NCBI GenBank assembly: GCA_934168325.1
Contig: CAKPNG010000022.1
Span: forward strand, 1-27,701
Direction of reading: 5' to 3'
Source of the DNA: an uncultured Bacilli bacterium
GTDB lineage: Bacteria; Bacillota_I; Bacilli_A; RFN20; CAG-826
DNA length: 27,701 nucleotides
The translations under genes were made by a program, and so were the position numbers. Shown piece after piece: positions 1 through 7,545 of this stretch. The notes below the pieces were generated by a model, which saw only the letters and a list, made by a program, of their open reading frames with translations, had not been told where the DNA came from and did no database searches. Numbering within the stretch: position 1 is the first letter of the stretch; each line of letters starts with the position of its first letter.

Positions 1-135
1 CAACATCACTTATATTATATTCGAGGACTTAAATTTTAGAAAAGAGGATATTCGGATTTAAAATTTTTATTTGAGCCATAAAATAAAACATTTATGTAAC
101 GCATTTTTATATTTTTAATTAAGATTCTTATATAG

Positions 136-141
136 TATAAT
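136..141 (+). promoter_or_regulatory. Possible -10 box of the RDD gene pair
   Basis: TATAAT lies 25 nt before the ATG at 167. No good -35 is visible at 17 nt spacing and no Shine-Dalgarno site lies between the box and the start. A weaker TTAAAT at 155-160 sits 6 nt from the ATG, the spacing of the leaderless promoters elsewhere in the window. The remaining sequence at 1-135 is AT-rich and holds no gene I can support. Confidence 0.35.
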
Positions 142-166
142 ATCAATCTAGACATTAAATTAAATT

Positions 167-1240
167 ATGGTAAATAAAAAGTTGTTCGTACATAGTAAGC
201 ATGAAAAAGTAATAGATGTAATACAACCTAAAAATGGTATAAGATTTGCATCTGCTACAGTAGATTTTATATTTTTTATTATTATCTTAGTTGTCTTATT
301 AGTTTTTGGTGGTAATGGATTTGTTAATATGATTACTCCTTATAATCAAAATTTAGAATCTTTAAATCAATATGTATATAGTTCTGGTTTAGGAACTTTT
401 AAAGATAAAAAGTTTGTTAGAATTGAAGATAATGAAAATTCTATTGATAATACTTTAGCACATTTAGAATACTATTATTTAAATTGGAAAGTAGGAGAAT
501 ATACTGATTTTATTAGTGAGACTGATTATAAAAAAGTAGATAATCCTTTACCTATTAATTATGAAATAAAAATAGGCGATGAAATGAAAGATTATCGATA
601 TTATTGGTTTAATGTTAATATTTTAAACTTAAATGATAAATATAATCTTTATAATGTTAAAACTGAAAGAAATGATTTTTTTATTTATGATGAAACAAAT
701 TTAAATAAAATAGCTAATAAAAATCCTAAATATTTTAAAGATGATGGAACAATTATTGATATTCATAAAGATAAAATAAAAAAAATTATTGAAAATTTAT
801 ATTCAAAAGCAACTTTGAATTTATCAAATGAGTCTTTTTATCAAGAAATTGCTAAAAAAAATATGTCAGCCGAAAAAATTGAATCACTTGTTTTTACTAT
901 AGTTCCAACTTTTTTAGTTTATATTATTCCAGGATTAATTTTTACTGAAAGAAAAACTTTTGGAAGGTTAATATTTAAGATTGGATTAGTTAATAAAAGT
1001 GGGAAAGAATTATCTAGATTATCTTATTTATTACGCTTTGTTCCTTTAACTCTAATTATATTGTTTAATTATTTTTTAAATTCATTATATTTATTTGGAA
1101 TTATAGCTGGGCTATTATTTATTATTAATTTAAGTATGGTTTTATTCTCAGTAAATAAAAGAGGTATTTTTGAATTTATATCTAATTCTTATTATATAGA
1201 TGATAGAGAGGTTATTTGGCAAAATGAAAAAAGTAAATAA
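167..1240 (+). CDS. RDD family membrane protein with a large loop insertion (first of two paralogues)
   Basis: A 357-residue membrane protein of the RDD family, whose members are loosely linked to transport and have no settled role. The N-terminal RDD signature is visible as IRFASATVD (Arg26, Asp33), running into membrane segment 1 (about 32-50). The second conserved block, TFGRLIFKIGLV (264-275), follows segment 2 (about 240-259), and two more hydrophobic segments lie at about 288-306 and 308-327. Between segments 1 and 2 is an insertion of about 190 polar residues containing YYWFNV (146-151). Ordinary RDD proteins have only a short loop there. If the topology follows the family, the insertion is outside the cell. 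The next gene is a paralogue with the same design and overlaps this reading frame. No Shine-Dalgarno site precedes the start. Family assignment is fairly sure; function is unknown. Confidence 0.8.
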   Translation: MVNKKLFVHSKHEKVIDVIQPKNGIRFASATVDFIFFIIILVVLLVFGGNGFVNMITPYNQNLESLNQYVYSSGLGTFKDKKFVRIEDNENSIDNTLAHLEYYYLNWKVGEYTDFISETDYKKVDNPLPINYEIKIGDEMKDYRYYWFNVNILNLNDKYNLYNVKTERNDFFIYDETNLNKIANKNPKYFKDDGTIIDIHKDKIKKIIENLYSKATLNLSNESFYQEIAKKNMSAEKIESLVFTIVPTFLVYIIPGLIFTERKTFGRLIFKIGLVNKSGKELSRLSYLLRFVPLTLIILFNYFLNSLYLFGIIAGLLFIINLSMVLFSVNKRGIFEFISNSYYIDDREVIWQNEKSK

Positions 1241-2345
1241 TGATTTATCATTTAATTATTCAATGATAGATAAGAATTATAAAAAAGGATATATTGCTTT
1301 AGCACCTGTTTGGAAAAGAGCTTTAGCTGGTTTGATTGACTTTTTACTAGGAGTATTTGTTTTCTTATCTATATTTTTTGGATCTAGAGAAATATTTGTT
1401 AGAACAAGTTATGTTAGTAACATAAATAATGAGTTCAGTATTATCATGAAAGAATCAGGATTATTTAAATATGAAAATAACGAATTTTCTTTAATTGATA
1501 GTAAAAATTATATTGATTATCGAGACGCTATTTATTCTTTTTATAATCAAAATTTGAAAAAAATAGATGAGAATAGCAAGGAAAAAGATATTTATTGGTT
1601 TAATGTTTATTTATTAGGACAAGATGATGAACGTAATTTATTTGATGATGAAAATACAAATAGATATAAATTTGTAAAAGAAAATGGCAATAAGTTTTTT
1701 GAATATAATATCAATGAATTAGGTGAAAAAGAATATGATAAATTTGCCATTATAAAAAAGGAATTATATATTGATGGATTGTTGCCTGAAAAGACTTATA
1801 ATGACATTTTGAATTACTTCTGTAGTATGGAATCTAATTGTGTTTATGCTGTTGCTTGTAATGATTTGTATGCTACTAGTAAATATCAAAATTTACGCAA
1901 CGAATATAGTAAGTTTTATGCTATTTATCCTATATATATAGGACTTCCAATAACTTACTTTATAATTTATATATTACCTATTTTAATATTTAAAAATGGA
2001 GAAACTTTTGGTAAAAAAATGTTATCTATTTGCTTAGTTAATGAATATGGATATAAATCATCTAAATTTAAAAATATATTTAGGATGTTTATTCCTATTA
2101 TATTTTTGTTTATAATATTTATATTCTATCCGTTAATAGCATTAATTCTATTAATACTATTAATATTTGGCTCTTTCTTAATGATGGTTTTTACAAATAT
2201 GCATCGATCATTATTTGATTTTTGTGGTCTAACTCTTTGTATTGATAATAAAGAATCAATATGGTTTGAAAACGAAGAGGATCAGATTACTTATGAAAAA
2301 GATATGCAAAGCATACATGGAGAAAGTGAAAACAATTGTCAATGA
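1224..2345 (+). CDS. RDD family membrane protein with a large loop insertion (second paralogue)
   Basis: A 373-residue RDD family protein. WKRALAGLID (Arg32 and Asp39 counted from this start) is a textbook RDD signature before membrane segment 1. ETFGKKMLSICLV (260-272) is the second block, and two or three hydrophobic segments follow. The tail HRSLFDFCGLTLCID matches the usual closing 'R-x-x-x-D-x-x-x-x-T' region. As in the preceding gene, about 180 residues are inserted after segment 1 and contain YWFNV, so the two arose by duplication. The reading frame is open from an ATG at 1200, eight codons earlier. I chose 1224 because GAGAGG at 1206-1211 can serve only the later ATG, although the 12 nt spacing is long. 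The start overlaps the upstream gene by 17 nt, suggesting translational coupling. It stops at TGA, evidence for the standard genetic code. Confidence 0.78.
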   Translation: MKKVNNDLSFNYSMIDKNYKKGYIALAPVWKRALAGLIDFLLGVFVFLSIFFGSREIFVRTSYVSNINNEFSIIMKESGLFKYENNEFSLIDSKNYIDYRDAIYSFYNQNLKKIDENSKEKDIYWFNVYLLGQDDERNLFDDENTNRYKFVKENGNKFFEYNINELGEKEYDKFAIIKKELYIDGLLPEKTYNDILNYFCSMESNCVYAVACNDLYATSKYQNLRNEYSKFYAIYPIYIGLPITYFIIYILPILIFKNGETFGKKMLSICLVNEYGYKSSKFKNIFRMFIPIIFLFIIFIFYPLIALILLILLIFGSFLMMVFTNMHRSLFDFCGLTLCIDNKESIWFENEEDQITYEKDMQSIHGESENNCQ

Positions 2346-2346
2346 A

Positions 2347-2378
2347 ATTTTTGTGCTAACAACCGGTTAGACAAAAAT
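2347..2378 (+). repeat. Long inverted repeat between the RDD genes and the ABC operon
   Basis: Arms of 8 and 5 base pairs (ATTTTTGT plus CTAAC against GTTAG plus ACAAAAAT) are separated by one unpaired G (2355) and a five-base loop (2361-2365). The centre also contains the 8-bp palindrome AACCGGTT (2361-2368) with a central CG, as in many LacI-family operators. The downstream flank is T-rich but has no clean T-run, so a terminator for the RDD genes is possible but not typical. It ends 32 nt before the ATPase start. Confidence 0.6.
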
Positions 2379-2394
2379 GTTATTATATTATGCT

Positions 2395-2399
2395 AGGAG
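2395..2399 (+). promoter_or_regulatory. Ribosome binding site that decides the ATPase start
   Basis: AGGAG lies 11 nt before the ATG at 2411. The earlier in-frame ATG at 2390 would place this site inside the coding region and has no site of its own. Weak -10-like boxes (TATTAT 2381-2386, TATATT 2384-2389) lie just upstream. Confidence 0.6.
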
Positions 2400-2410
2400 A
2401 AAATTATACT

Positions 2411-3907
2411 ATGGAAGTCAAAATTCAAAATCTAACAAAAAAATTCTATAGCAAGAAAAAACAGGAAACAATAGCCGTAAATGATATGACATTTACTATA
2501 CCTGATGGAAAACTTGCTGGATTACTTGGTCCTTCTGGATGTGGTAAATCAACAACTCTTTATATGATCGCTGGTTTACATAAACCAACAGATGGAAAAA
2601 TCTTTTTTGGTGAAGAAGATGTTACTAATGTTCCACCAGAAAATAGAGGTATTGGTTTAGTTTTCCAAAACTACGCTCTTTACCCACATTTATCTGTAAG
2701 ACAAAATATTCAATTCCCATTAGATAATGCAAAAATTAGATATCAAGATAGAATAGGAATTGATGAAGAAAAAATCAAAACTATTACAAAAGAAATTGCA
2801 AAACTTGAAAAGAAAATCGCTTCTTTAGAATCTAAGGGAACTGATGTTGCTTCTTTAAAAGAAGAATTAAAACAAAAGAAAGAAGATTTAGAATATTTTA
2901 AGACAACCGAAGTACCTATTATAAAAGCAAGAAAATTAACTAAGGCTGAGAAAAACGAAATCGTTTTAAAAATGGCTAAATTAGTTGATATCGAAAAATA
3001 TTTAGAAAGAAAACCAAAAGAATTATCTGGTGGTCAACAACAACGTGTTGCTATTGCTAGAGCTTTAGCTAAAAAACCACAAGTTTTATTACTTGATGAA
3101 CCTTTAAGTAACTTAGATGCTAGACTTAGACTTCAAACACGTGAAGAAATTAAACGTATTCAAAAAGAAACTGGAATTACAACAATTTTCGTTACTCATG
3201 ACCAAGAAGAAGCTATGTCTATTAGCGATTTCATCGTTGTCATGAAAGAAGGCGTTATTCAACAAATTGGCGAACCACAAAGCGTTTATGATGAACCAAC
3301 TAATATGTTTGTTGCTAAATTCTTGGGTTCCCCAGCTATTAATATTTTTGATGGCGAAATTAAGGATGGAAAACTTTACGTTAGTGGTAGAGTAATCGAT
3401 GAAGATCCTATATATAAAGAAGTTTATAACGGACTTGAAGATTATGTTGTTAATGAACCAATTGATAATTCAAAAGTTGAACATCTTGTAACTTTAATTA
3501 AAGAAAAAGAAGAAGCACTTAATAAACTTGAAAGTGATGAATTAGAAAAAGCTAAATCAGAATTAGTTAAATTAAGAGAAAAATTAGTTGATGAAACAAA
3601 TAAATTAGTTTATCACGATGTTACAAAACAAAGACCAGTATCTATGATTGATAGAAAAGTCTTTATTGGTGTTAGACCAGAAAGTTTTAAATTAGCTAAA
3701 AAAGGCGATATTAAAGTTGATATTGATATGGTTGAACATATTGGTAGAGATATTTCTCTTATCGGTAAAGTTGATGGACAAGATGAATCTCATCTTAAGA
3801 TCATTATTCCAAGTGAAGAAAGAGCAAGTATCGTAGGAAAAGAAAGTGTTGAATTCTCTTTAAAGAAATATTATGTCTTTAATCAAGATGGCACTAGAGT
3901 TAAATAA
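2411..3907 (+). CDS. CUT1-type ABC importer ATPase (MalK/MsmX/UgpC-like) with two coiled-coil insertions
   Basis: The ATP-hydrolysing subunit of a sugar-type importer, acting on the cytoplasmic face with the two permeases encoded next. Counted from this start (498 residues): Walker A GPSGCGKST at 40-48, Q-loop Gln86 in FQNYALYPH, signature LSGGQQQR at 205-212, Walker B LLLDEP at 226-231, D-loop SNLDAR, H-loop His263, and a C-terminal MalK-type regulatory domain with GVRPE at 420-424. Family members are usually 360-380 residues. The excess is two Lys/Glu-rich stretches with heptad-like spacing: about 106-180, in the helical domain between Q-loop and signature, and about 352-399 inside the regulatory domain. 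I recall mycoplasma UgpC-type proteins being similarly enlarged. The start follows AGGAG and gives the typical opening MEVKIQNLTKKF. All catalytic residues are present, so it should be active. Confidence 0.93.
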   Translation: MEVKIQNLTKKFYSKKKQETIAVNDMTFTIPDGKLAGLLGPSGCGKSTTLYMIAGLHKPTDGKIFFGEEDVTNVPPENRGIGLVFQNYALYPHLSVRQNIQFPLDNAKIRYQDRIGIDEEKIKTITKEIAKLEKKIASLESKGTDVASLKEELKQKKEDLEYFKTTEVPIIKARKLTKAEKNEIVLKMAKLVDIEKYLERKPKELSGGQQQRVAIARALAKKPQVLLLDEPLSNLDARLRLQTREEIKRIQKETGITTIFVTHDQEEAMSISDFIVVMKEGVIQQIGEPQSVYDEPTNMFVAKFLGSPAINIFDGEIKDGKLYVSGRVIDEDPIYKEVYNGLEDYVVNEPIDNSKVEHLVTLIKEKEEALNKLESDELEKAKSELVKLREKLVDETNKLVYHDVTKQRPVSMIDRKVFIGVRPESFKLAKKGDIKVDIDMVEHIGRDISLIGKVDGQDESHLKIIIPSEERASIVGKESVEFSLKKYYVFNQDGTRVK

Positions 3908-3925
3908 TATACAATTGGTTATCTT

Positions 3926-4924
3926 ATGGAAAATTCAAATATATTAGATCAAACATTATACGTTAGAAAAAGAAAATGGTATATGCCTGAATGGTGTAAA
4001 GCTTGGATTGCGCTTATACCTGCTTTATTCTTCCTTATAATTTTTATGATCTATCCAATCTTAAATACAATTTGTATATCATTTATTGAAAATTTTACAT
4101 GGGTTGGCAAAAGTGGAAGTAGCTTTGCATTAAGCAACTTTTTTGCTGCAATGAATAATCCACGTATCAATACGATGTATTTTAATTTCAATAATTATAT
4201 AAACGTTTTAATTGATAAAGGATTTAAAGATGCATTATTTAACACAATTATGTTAGTTATAGTCCAAGTACCTTTAACTATATTAATTGGTTTACTTATC
4301 GCTGTTGCTTTAAATTCTATAAAACCTTTAAAAGCATTCTTCCAAACGGTATTTTTCTTACCTTATGTTACAAATACTATCGCTTTAGGTGTTGTATTCT
4401 CAATGATGTTTTCATCTGGTGCAGGTGGATTAATTAATACAATTGCTGGATGGTTTGGTGGAAGTCCTGTTAGTTGGATGAGCAATAAATGGACAATGTT
4501 CTTTGTCTTAACAGTTTATTCAATTTGGAATGGCTTAGCATTTAAAATCTTAGTTTTCTCCAGTGGTTTAGCTACTATTGATAAACAATATTATGATGCT
4601 GCTAGAATTGATGGATCTTCTAAATTTACAATATTCAGAAGAATTACAGTCCCATTATTATCGCCTCAAATTTTATATATTACTGTTACTTCATTTATTG
4701 GTGCATTTAAAGCATATTCTCAAATTATTTCTTTAGTTGGTGGTGGTGCTACTAACTTTGGTGGAAGTGATAACAAAATGTGGATTACTGTTGTCGGATA
4801 CATTTATTACTATCAAAATGATAAAATTGGGCAAGCTTCAGCTGCTGCAGTTATATTATTATTAATCATCTTACTTATTACTGGTGTTCAAATGTTAGTA
4901 AGTAAGAAGAGAGTTCATTATTAG
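3926..4924 (+). CDS. CUT1-type ABC permease, MalF/UgpA-like
   Basis: First membrane subunit of the importer (332 residues). About six hydrophobic segments are seen near 27-48, 104-128, 138-162, 188-213, 247-270 and 305-324. The EAA loop that contacts the ATPase is clear at 221-244, containing YYDAARIDGSSKFTIFRRI. Between segments 1 and 2 is a loop of about 55 residues. It follows the ATPase gene by 18 nt and lies 12 nt before the second permease, so it is part of the same operon. No Shine-Dalgarno site precedes the ATG, which is unusual among its operon neighbours; reinitiation after the upstream stop is one explanation. The order ATPase, UgpA-like, UgpE-like is as I recall it for the mycoplasma MPN134-136 genes. 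The substrate cannot be told from sequence. Confidence 0.92.
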   Translation: MENSNILDQTLYVRKRKWYMPEWCKAWIALIPALFFLIIFMIYPILNTICISFIENFTWVGKSGSSFALSNFFAAMNNPRINTMYFNFNNYINVLIDKGFKDALFNTIMLVIVQVPLTILIGLLIAVALNSIKPLKAFFQTVFFLPYVTNTIALGVVFSMMFSSGAGGLINTIAGWFGGSPVSWMSNKWTMFFVLTVYSIWNGLAFKILVFSSGLATIDKQYYDAARIDGSSKFTIFRRITVPLLSPQILYITVTSFIGAFKAYSQIISLVGGGATNFGGSDNKMWITVVGYIYYYQNDKIGQASAAAVILLLIILLITGVQMLVSKKRVHY

Positions 4925-4936
4925 GAGGTAAATTAA

Positions 4937-5893
4937 ATGGCAGGCAATGCTTCAAGTAGAAACGAAGTTTACTTTACTAGTGATAAACAACGTCGTATTT
5001 ATTTAGCTAAGAAAATTATTAGTTATGTATTAGTCTATGGTTTTTTAGCTATTCTTGGTTTATTTATGATCATACCTTTCTATTTTATGATCATTAACTC
5101 GTTTAAAGATGCAAATATTTATCAAAATGAATTACTTTATAATAAATTAAACTTATTTGATTTTAAATCAATGGGTTTATCAATGAATAACTTTAAAGCT
5201 ATTTTTAACATTAGAATAGGTGGAAAACCTGTTAATATTGGATGGTTTTTCTTTAATACTTTAGTAGTATCCGTTCTTTCTACAATCTTTACTTTAATAA
5301 CTACAGTTTTAGCATCATTTGCTTTTGCTAGAATTAATTTTAAAGGAAAAGATTTCTTATTCTCAATTTTATTAGCTACCATGATGATTCCTGGTGAAAT
5401 GATGATTATTACAAATTATCAAACAGCATTAACTTGGAACATGGCAAACACATATAGTGCATTAATATTTGTTCATGGTGTAAGTGTTTTCTATATTTTC
5501 TATTTAAGACAAACATTCCAACAAATACCTAATGAACTTTATTTAGCTAGTAAAGTTGATGGTTATGGAACTTTCTCATATTTATGGAAAGTTATGATTC
5601 CAATTGCTTTACCAACAATTATTTCAATTGCTATCTTATCTTTAATGGGAGCATGGAATAGTTATGTTTGGCCTAACTTAATTGCTAGTGGAACTAACCC
5701 ATATTTTGGAAATTCTATGAAACTTGTTAGTAATGGTCTTATGGATATGTTTACTAACTCATTAACTGGAGAAAGTAATGATACAGCTAAGATGGCTGCT
5801 GCATTACTTGTCACAGTACCATTATTTATCTTCTTCTTAATTTTCAGAAAGAAGATTATGAGTGGTGTTTCCCGTAGTGGTATTAAAGGATAA
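4937..5893 (+). CDS. CUT1-type ABC permease, MalG/UgpE-like
   Basis: Second membrane subunit of the importer (318 residues). The EAA loop is at about 200-223 and contains LYLASKVDGYGTFSYLWKVM. Hydrophobic segments lie near 28-54, 104-126, 138-160, 172-190, 223-247 and 286-303. The MIPGEMMIITNY stretch after segment 3 is typical of MalG-type permeases. A strong site, AGGAGGT at 4923-4929, stands 7 nt before the ATG and overlaps the end of the previous gene. The next gene, a binding protein, follows 19 nt after the stop. It should form the translocation pore with the UgpA-like partner. Family assignment is secure; substrate is unknown. Confidence 0.93.
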   Translation: MAGNASSRNEVYFTSDKQRRIYLAKKIISYVLVYGFLAILGLFMIIPFYFMIINSFKDANIYQNELLYNKLNLFDFKSMGLSMNNFKAIFNIRIGGKPVNIGWFFFNTLVVSVLSTIFTLITTVLASFAFARINFKGKDFLFSILLATMMIPGEMMIITNYQTALTWNMANTYSALIFVHGVSVFYIFYLRQTFQQIPNELYLASKVDGYGTFSYLWKVMIPIALPTIISIAILSLMGAWNSYVWPNLIASGTNPYFGNSMKLVSNGLMDMFTNSLTGESNDTAKMAAALLVTVPLFIFFLIFRKKIMSGVSRSGIKG

Positions 5894-5912
5894 TTATTAA
5901 ATAGGAGATTTT

Positions 5913-7541
5913 ATGAAAAAATTACAATTAATTGCTTTATCTTTATTTGCTACAACTGGATTATTAACTAGTTGTGGTGGAAGAAGCGGAGTCGGAGCTG
6001 ATTATACTGTTGATATGACAGTTGATACTCGTGGTGTTGAAATTGAATTTTGGACATCATTTGGTGCTGATGTTACAGCAGCTTTAGAAACTGTTTTAGA
6101 TGAATTTAGAGAAGAAACTGGTATTAAAGTAACTCATACTGGTAAAGGTGGTTATGAAGGATTAAGAGAAGCTGTTTCTTTAGGTGCTTCTGGTCAAAAA
6201 TACCCAAACGTTTGTATTGGCTATCCTGATCACTTTGCTGGATATATTAATTCTGATATTCAATTAAGACTTGATTTCTTAATTGAACATGATAAAGAAA
6301 TACCTGTAACTCGTGAAGAAGATGAAAATTATCCAAACTTTACTGAAGTTGATCCAATTGATATGGAAAGTTTCTATCCTGATTATATGAATGAAAACTT
6401 AAATCTTGAATTTAAACCAGATGGAACAGGCTATACATTAGGTTTACCATTTAATAAATCAACAGAAGTTATGGTCTATAATAAGACATTTATTGAATGG
6501 GGAAATACACAAGATAGTAATATTAAAGTTCCACAAACTTACCAAGAAATTGAAAGTGTTGGTGATGCTATTTATAAATTAATTGATAATGTCACTAGAA
6601 CTTTTGATTCTAAAAAAGGTTTATTAGATTATGATGCAAATAATGTTGCTACAAAAGGTTATGTTTTAGGAAATGATGGCAAAGTTTACCAAGATGATGC
6701 TAAATGTAAAGCAGCAACTAAAAAAGATCCAGTATTAGATTTAACATCTGTTACTTCTGCTGAACCATTTAGAGTTTTCTCTTATGATTCTCAAGCTAAT
6801 TTCTTTATTTCTTTAATTAGAAATTATGGTGGTGAATATACTCATTTAGATAAAGCTACAAGAAAAGGTTATATTGATTTCAATAACGATATTACTAAAG
6901 ATGCTTTAAAAATGGTTAAAAACTTATCAGATAAGAAAATTTTAGGTATACCTTCTACTTGGAATCTTCAAAATTATGCTACAAATGCATTCAAGAAAGA
7001 AGAAACTTTATTCTCAATTTCTAGTAGTGCTGGTGCTCATAAAAACGTTGATGAAAAAAGATTTGATATGGGTGTTGCTACAGTTCCTGTTAAAGATTTA
7101 AGTAATAAAAACGTTATTTCTCAAGGTACTAACTTAGCTATTTTAGATAAAGGTAGTGATAAAGAAATCGTTGCTAGCTGGAAATTAATTAAATACTTAA
7201 CTCAAAAAGGCAATGGTACTTTTGCTTATGGTGCTGGCTATTATCCATGTTCAACAATTGGTATGAATAGTAAAATTTATCAATCTTTCTTAAGAGGTGG
7301 AAGCGTTAGTGAAAGTGCTGGTGATAAAGCAAAAAGAGCTGCAGCTAATGTTAATGCTAATGTTTATTTAAGTGAAACTGAAAAATGGAATAAATTCGTT
7401 GATGCTGCTTTTGTTGGCTCATCATTAGTTAGAACCGAAGCTGAAACAATTATTCCTCAAGTTATCGAAGGCAAATTAAGTATTGATGAAATTTTAAAAA
7501 ATGCTTATTCAAATTTAGCATCATATGTTGAAAAGAAGTAA
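5913..7541 (+). CDS. ABC substrate-binding lipoprotein (first of two paralogues)
   Basis: The extracellular solute-binding component, 542 residues, of the family 1 type (UgpB/MalE-like). The N-terminus is a lipoprotein signal: two lysines, a hydrophobic core and lipobox LTSC with Cys21 as the lipidated residue, so it should sit on the outer face of the membrane. IEFWTSFG at about 44-51 is the usual first strand of the fold. It is longer than the typical 400-450 residues. Landmarks shared with the next gene include YPNV, the DGTGYTLG-PFNKSTEVMVYNK block, YDSQANFFI, SQGTNL and the KFVD-FVGS region. The start has AGGAG at 5903-5907. It is directly downstream of both permeases, so it is the natural partner of this importer. 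Ligand unknown; sugar, phosphate ester or a nucleic-acid breakdown product are all open. Confidence 0.9.
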   Translation: MKKLQLIALSLFATTGLLTSCGGRSGVGADYTVDMTVDTRGVEIEFWTSFGADVTAALETVLDEFREETGIKVTHTGKGGYEGLREAVSLGASGQKYPNVCIGYPDHFAGYINSDIQLRLDFLIEHDKEIPVTREEDENYPNFTEVDPIDMESFYPDYMNENLNLEFKPDGTGYTLGLPFNKSTEVMVYNKTFIEWGNTQDSNIKVPQTYQEIESVGDAIYKLIDNVTRTFDSKKGLLDYDANNVATKGYVLGNDGKVYQDDAKCKAATKKDPVLDLTSVTSAEPFRVFSYDSQANFFISLIRNYGGEYTHLDKATRKGYIDFNNDITKDALKMVKNLSDKKILGIPSTWNLQNYATNAFKKEETLFSISSSAGAHKNVDEKRFDMGVATVPVKDLSNKNVISQGTNLAILDKGSDKEIVASWKLIKYLTQKGNGTFAYGAGYYPCSTIGMNSKIYQSFLRGGSVSESAGDKAKRAAANVNANVYLSETEKWNKFVDAAFVGSSLVRTEAETIIPQVIEGKLSIDEILKNAYSNLASYVEKK

Positions 7542-7545
7542 ATTT

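Noticed and set aside
1..80. A 16-codon minus-strand frame near the left edge
   Set aside because: Too short, without ribosome site or promoter; nothing supports it as a gene.
7525..7545. ATG at 7525 as start of the second binding protein
   Set aside because: It overlaps the upstream gene and adds residues before a complete lipoprotein signal that starts at 7546.
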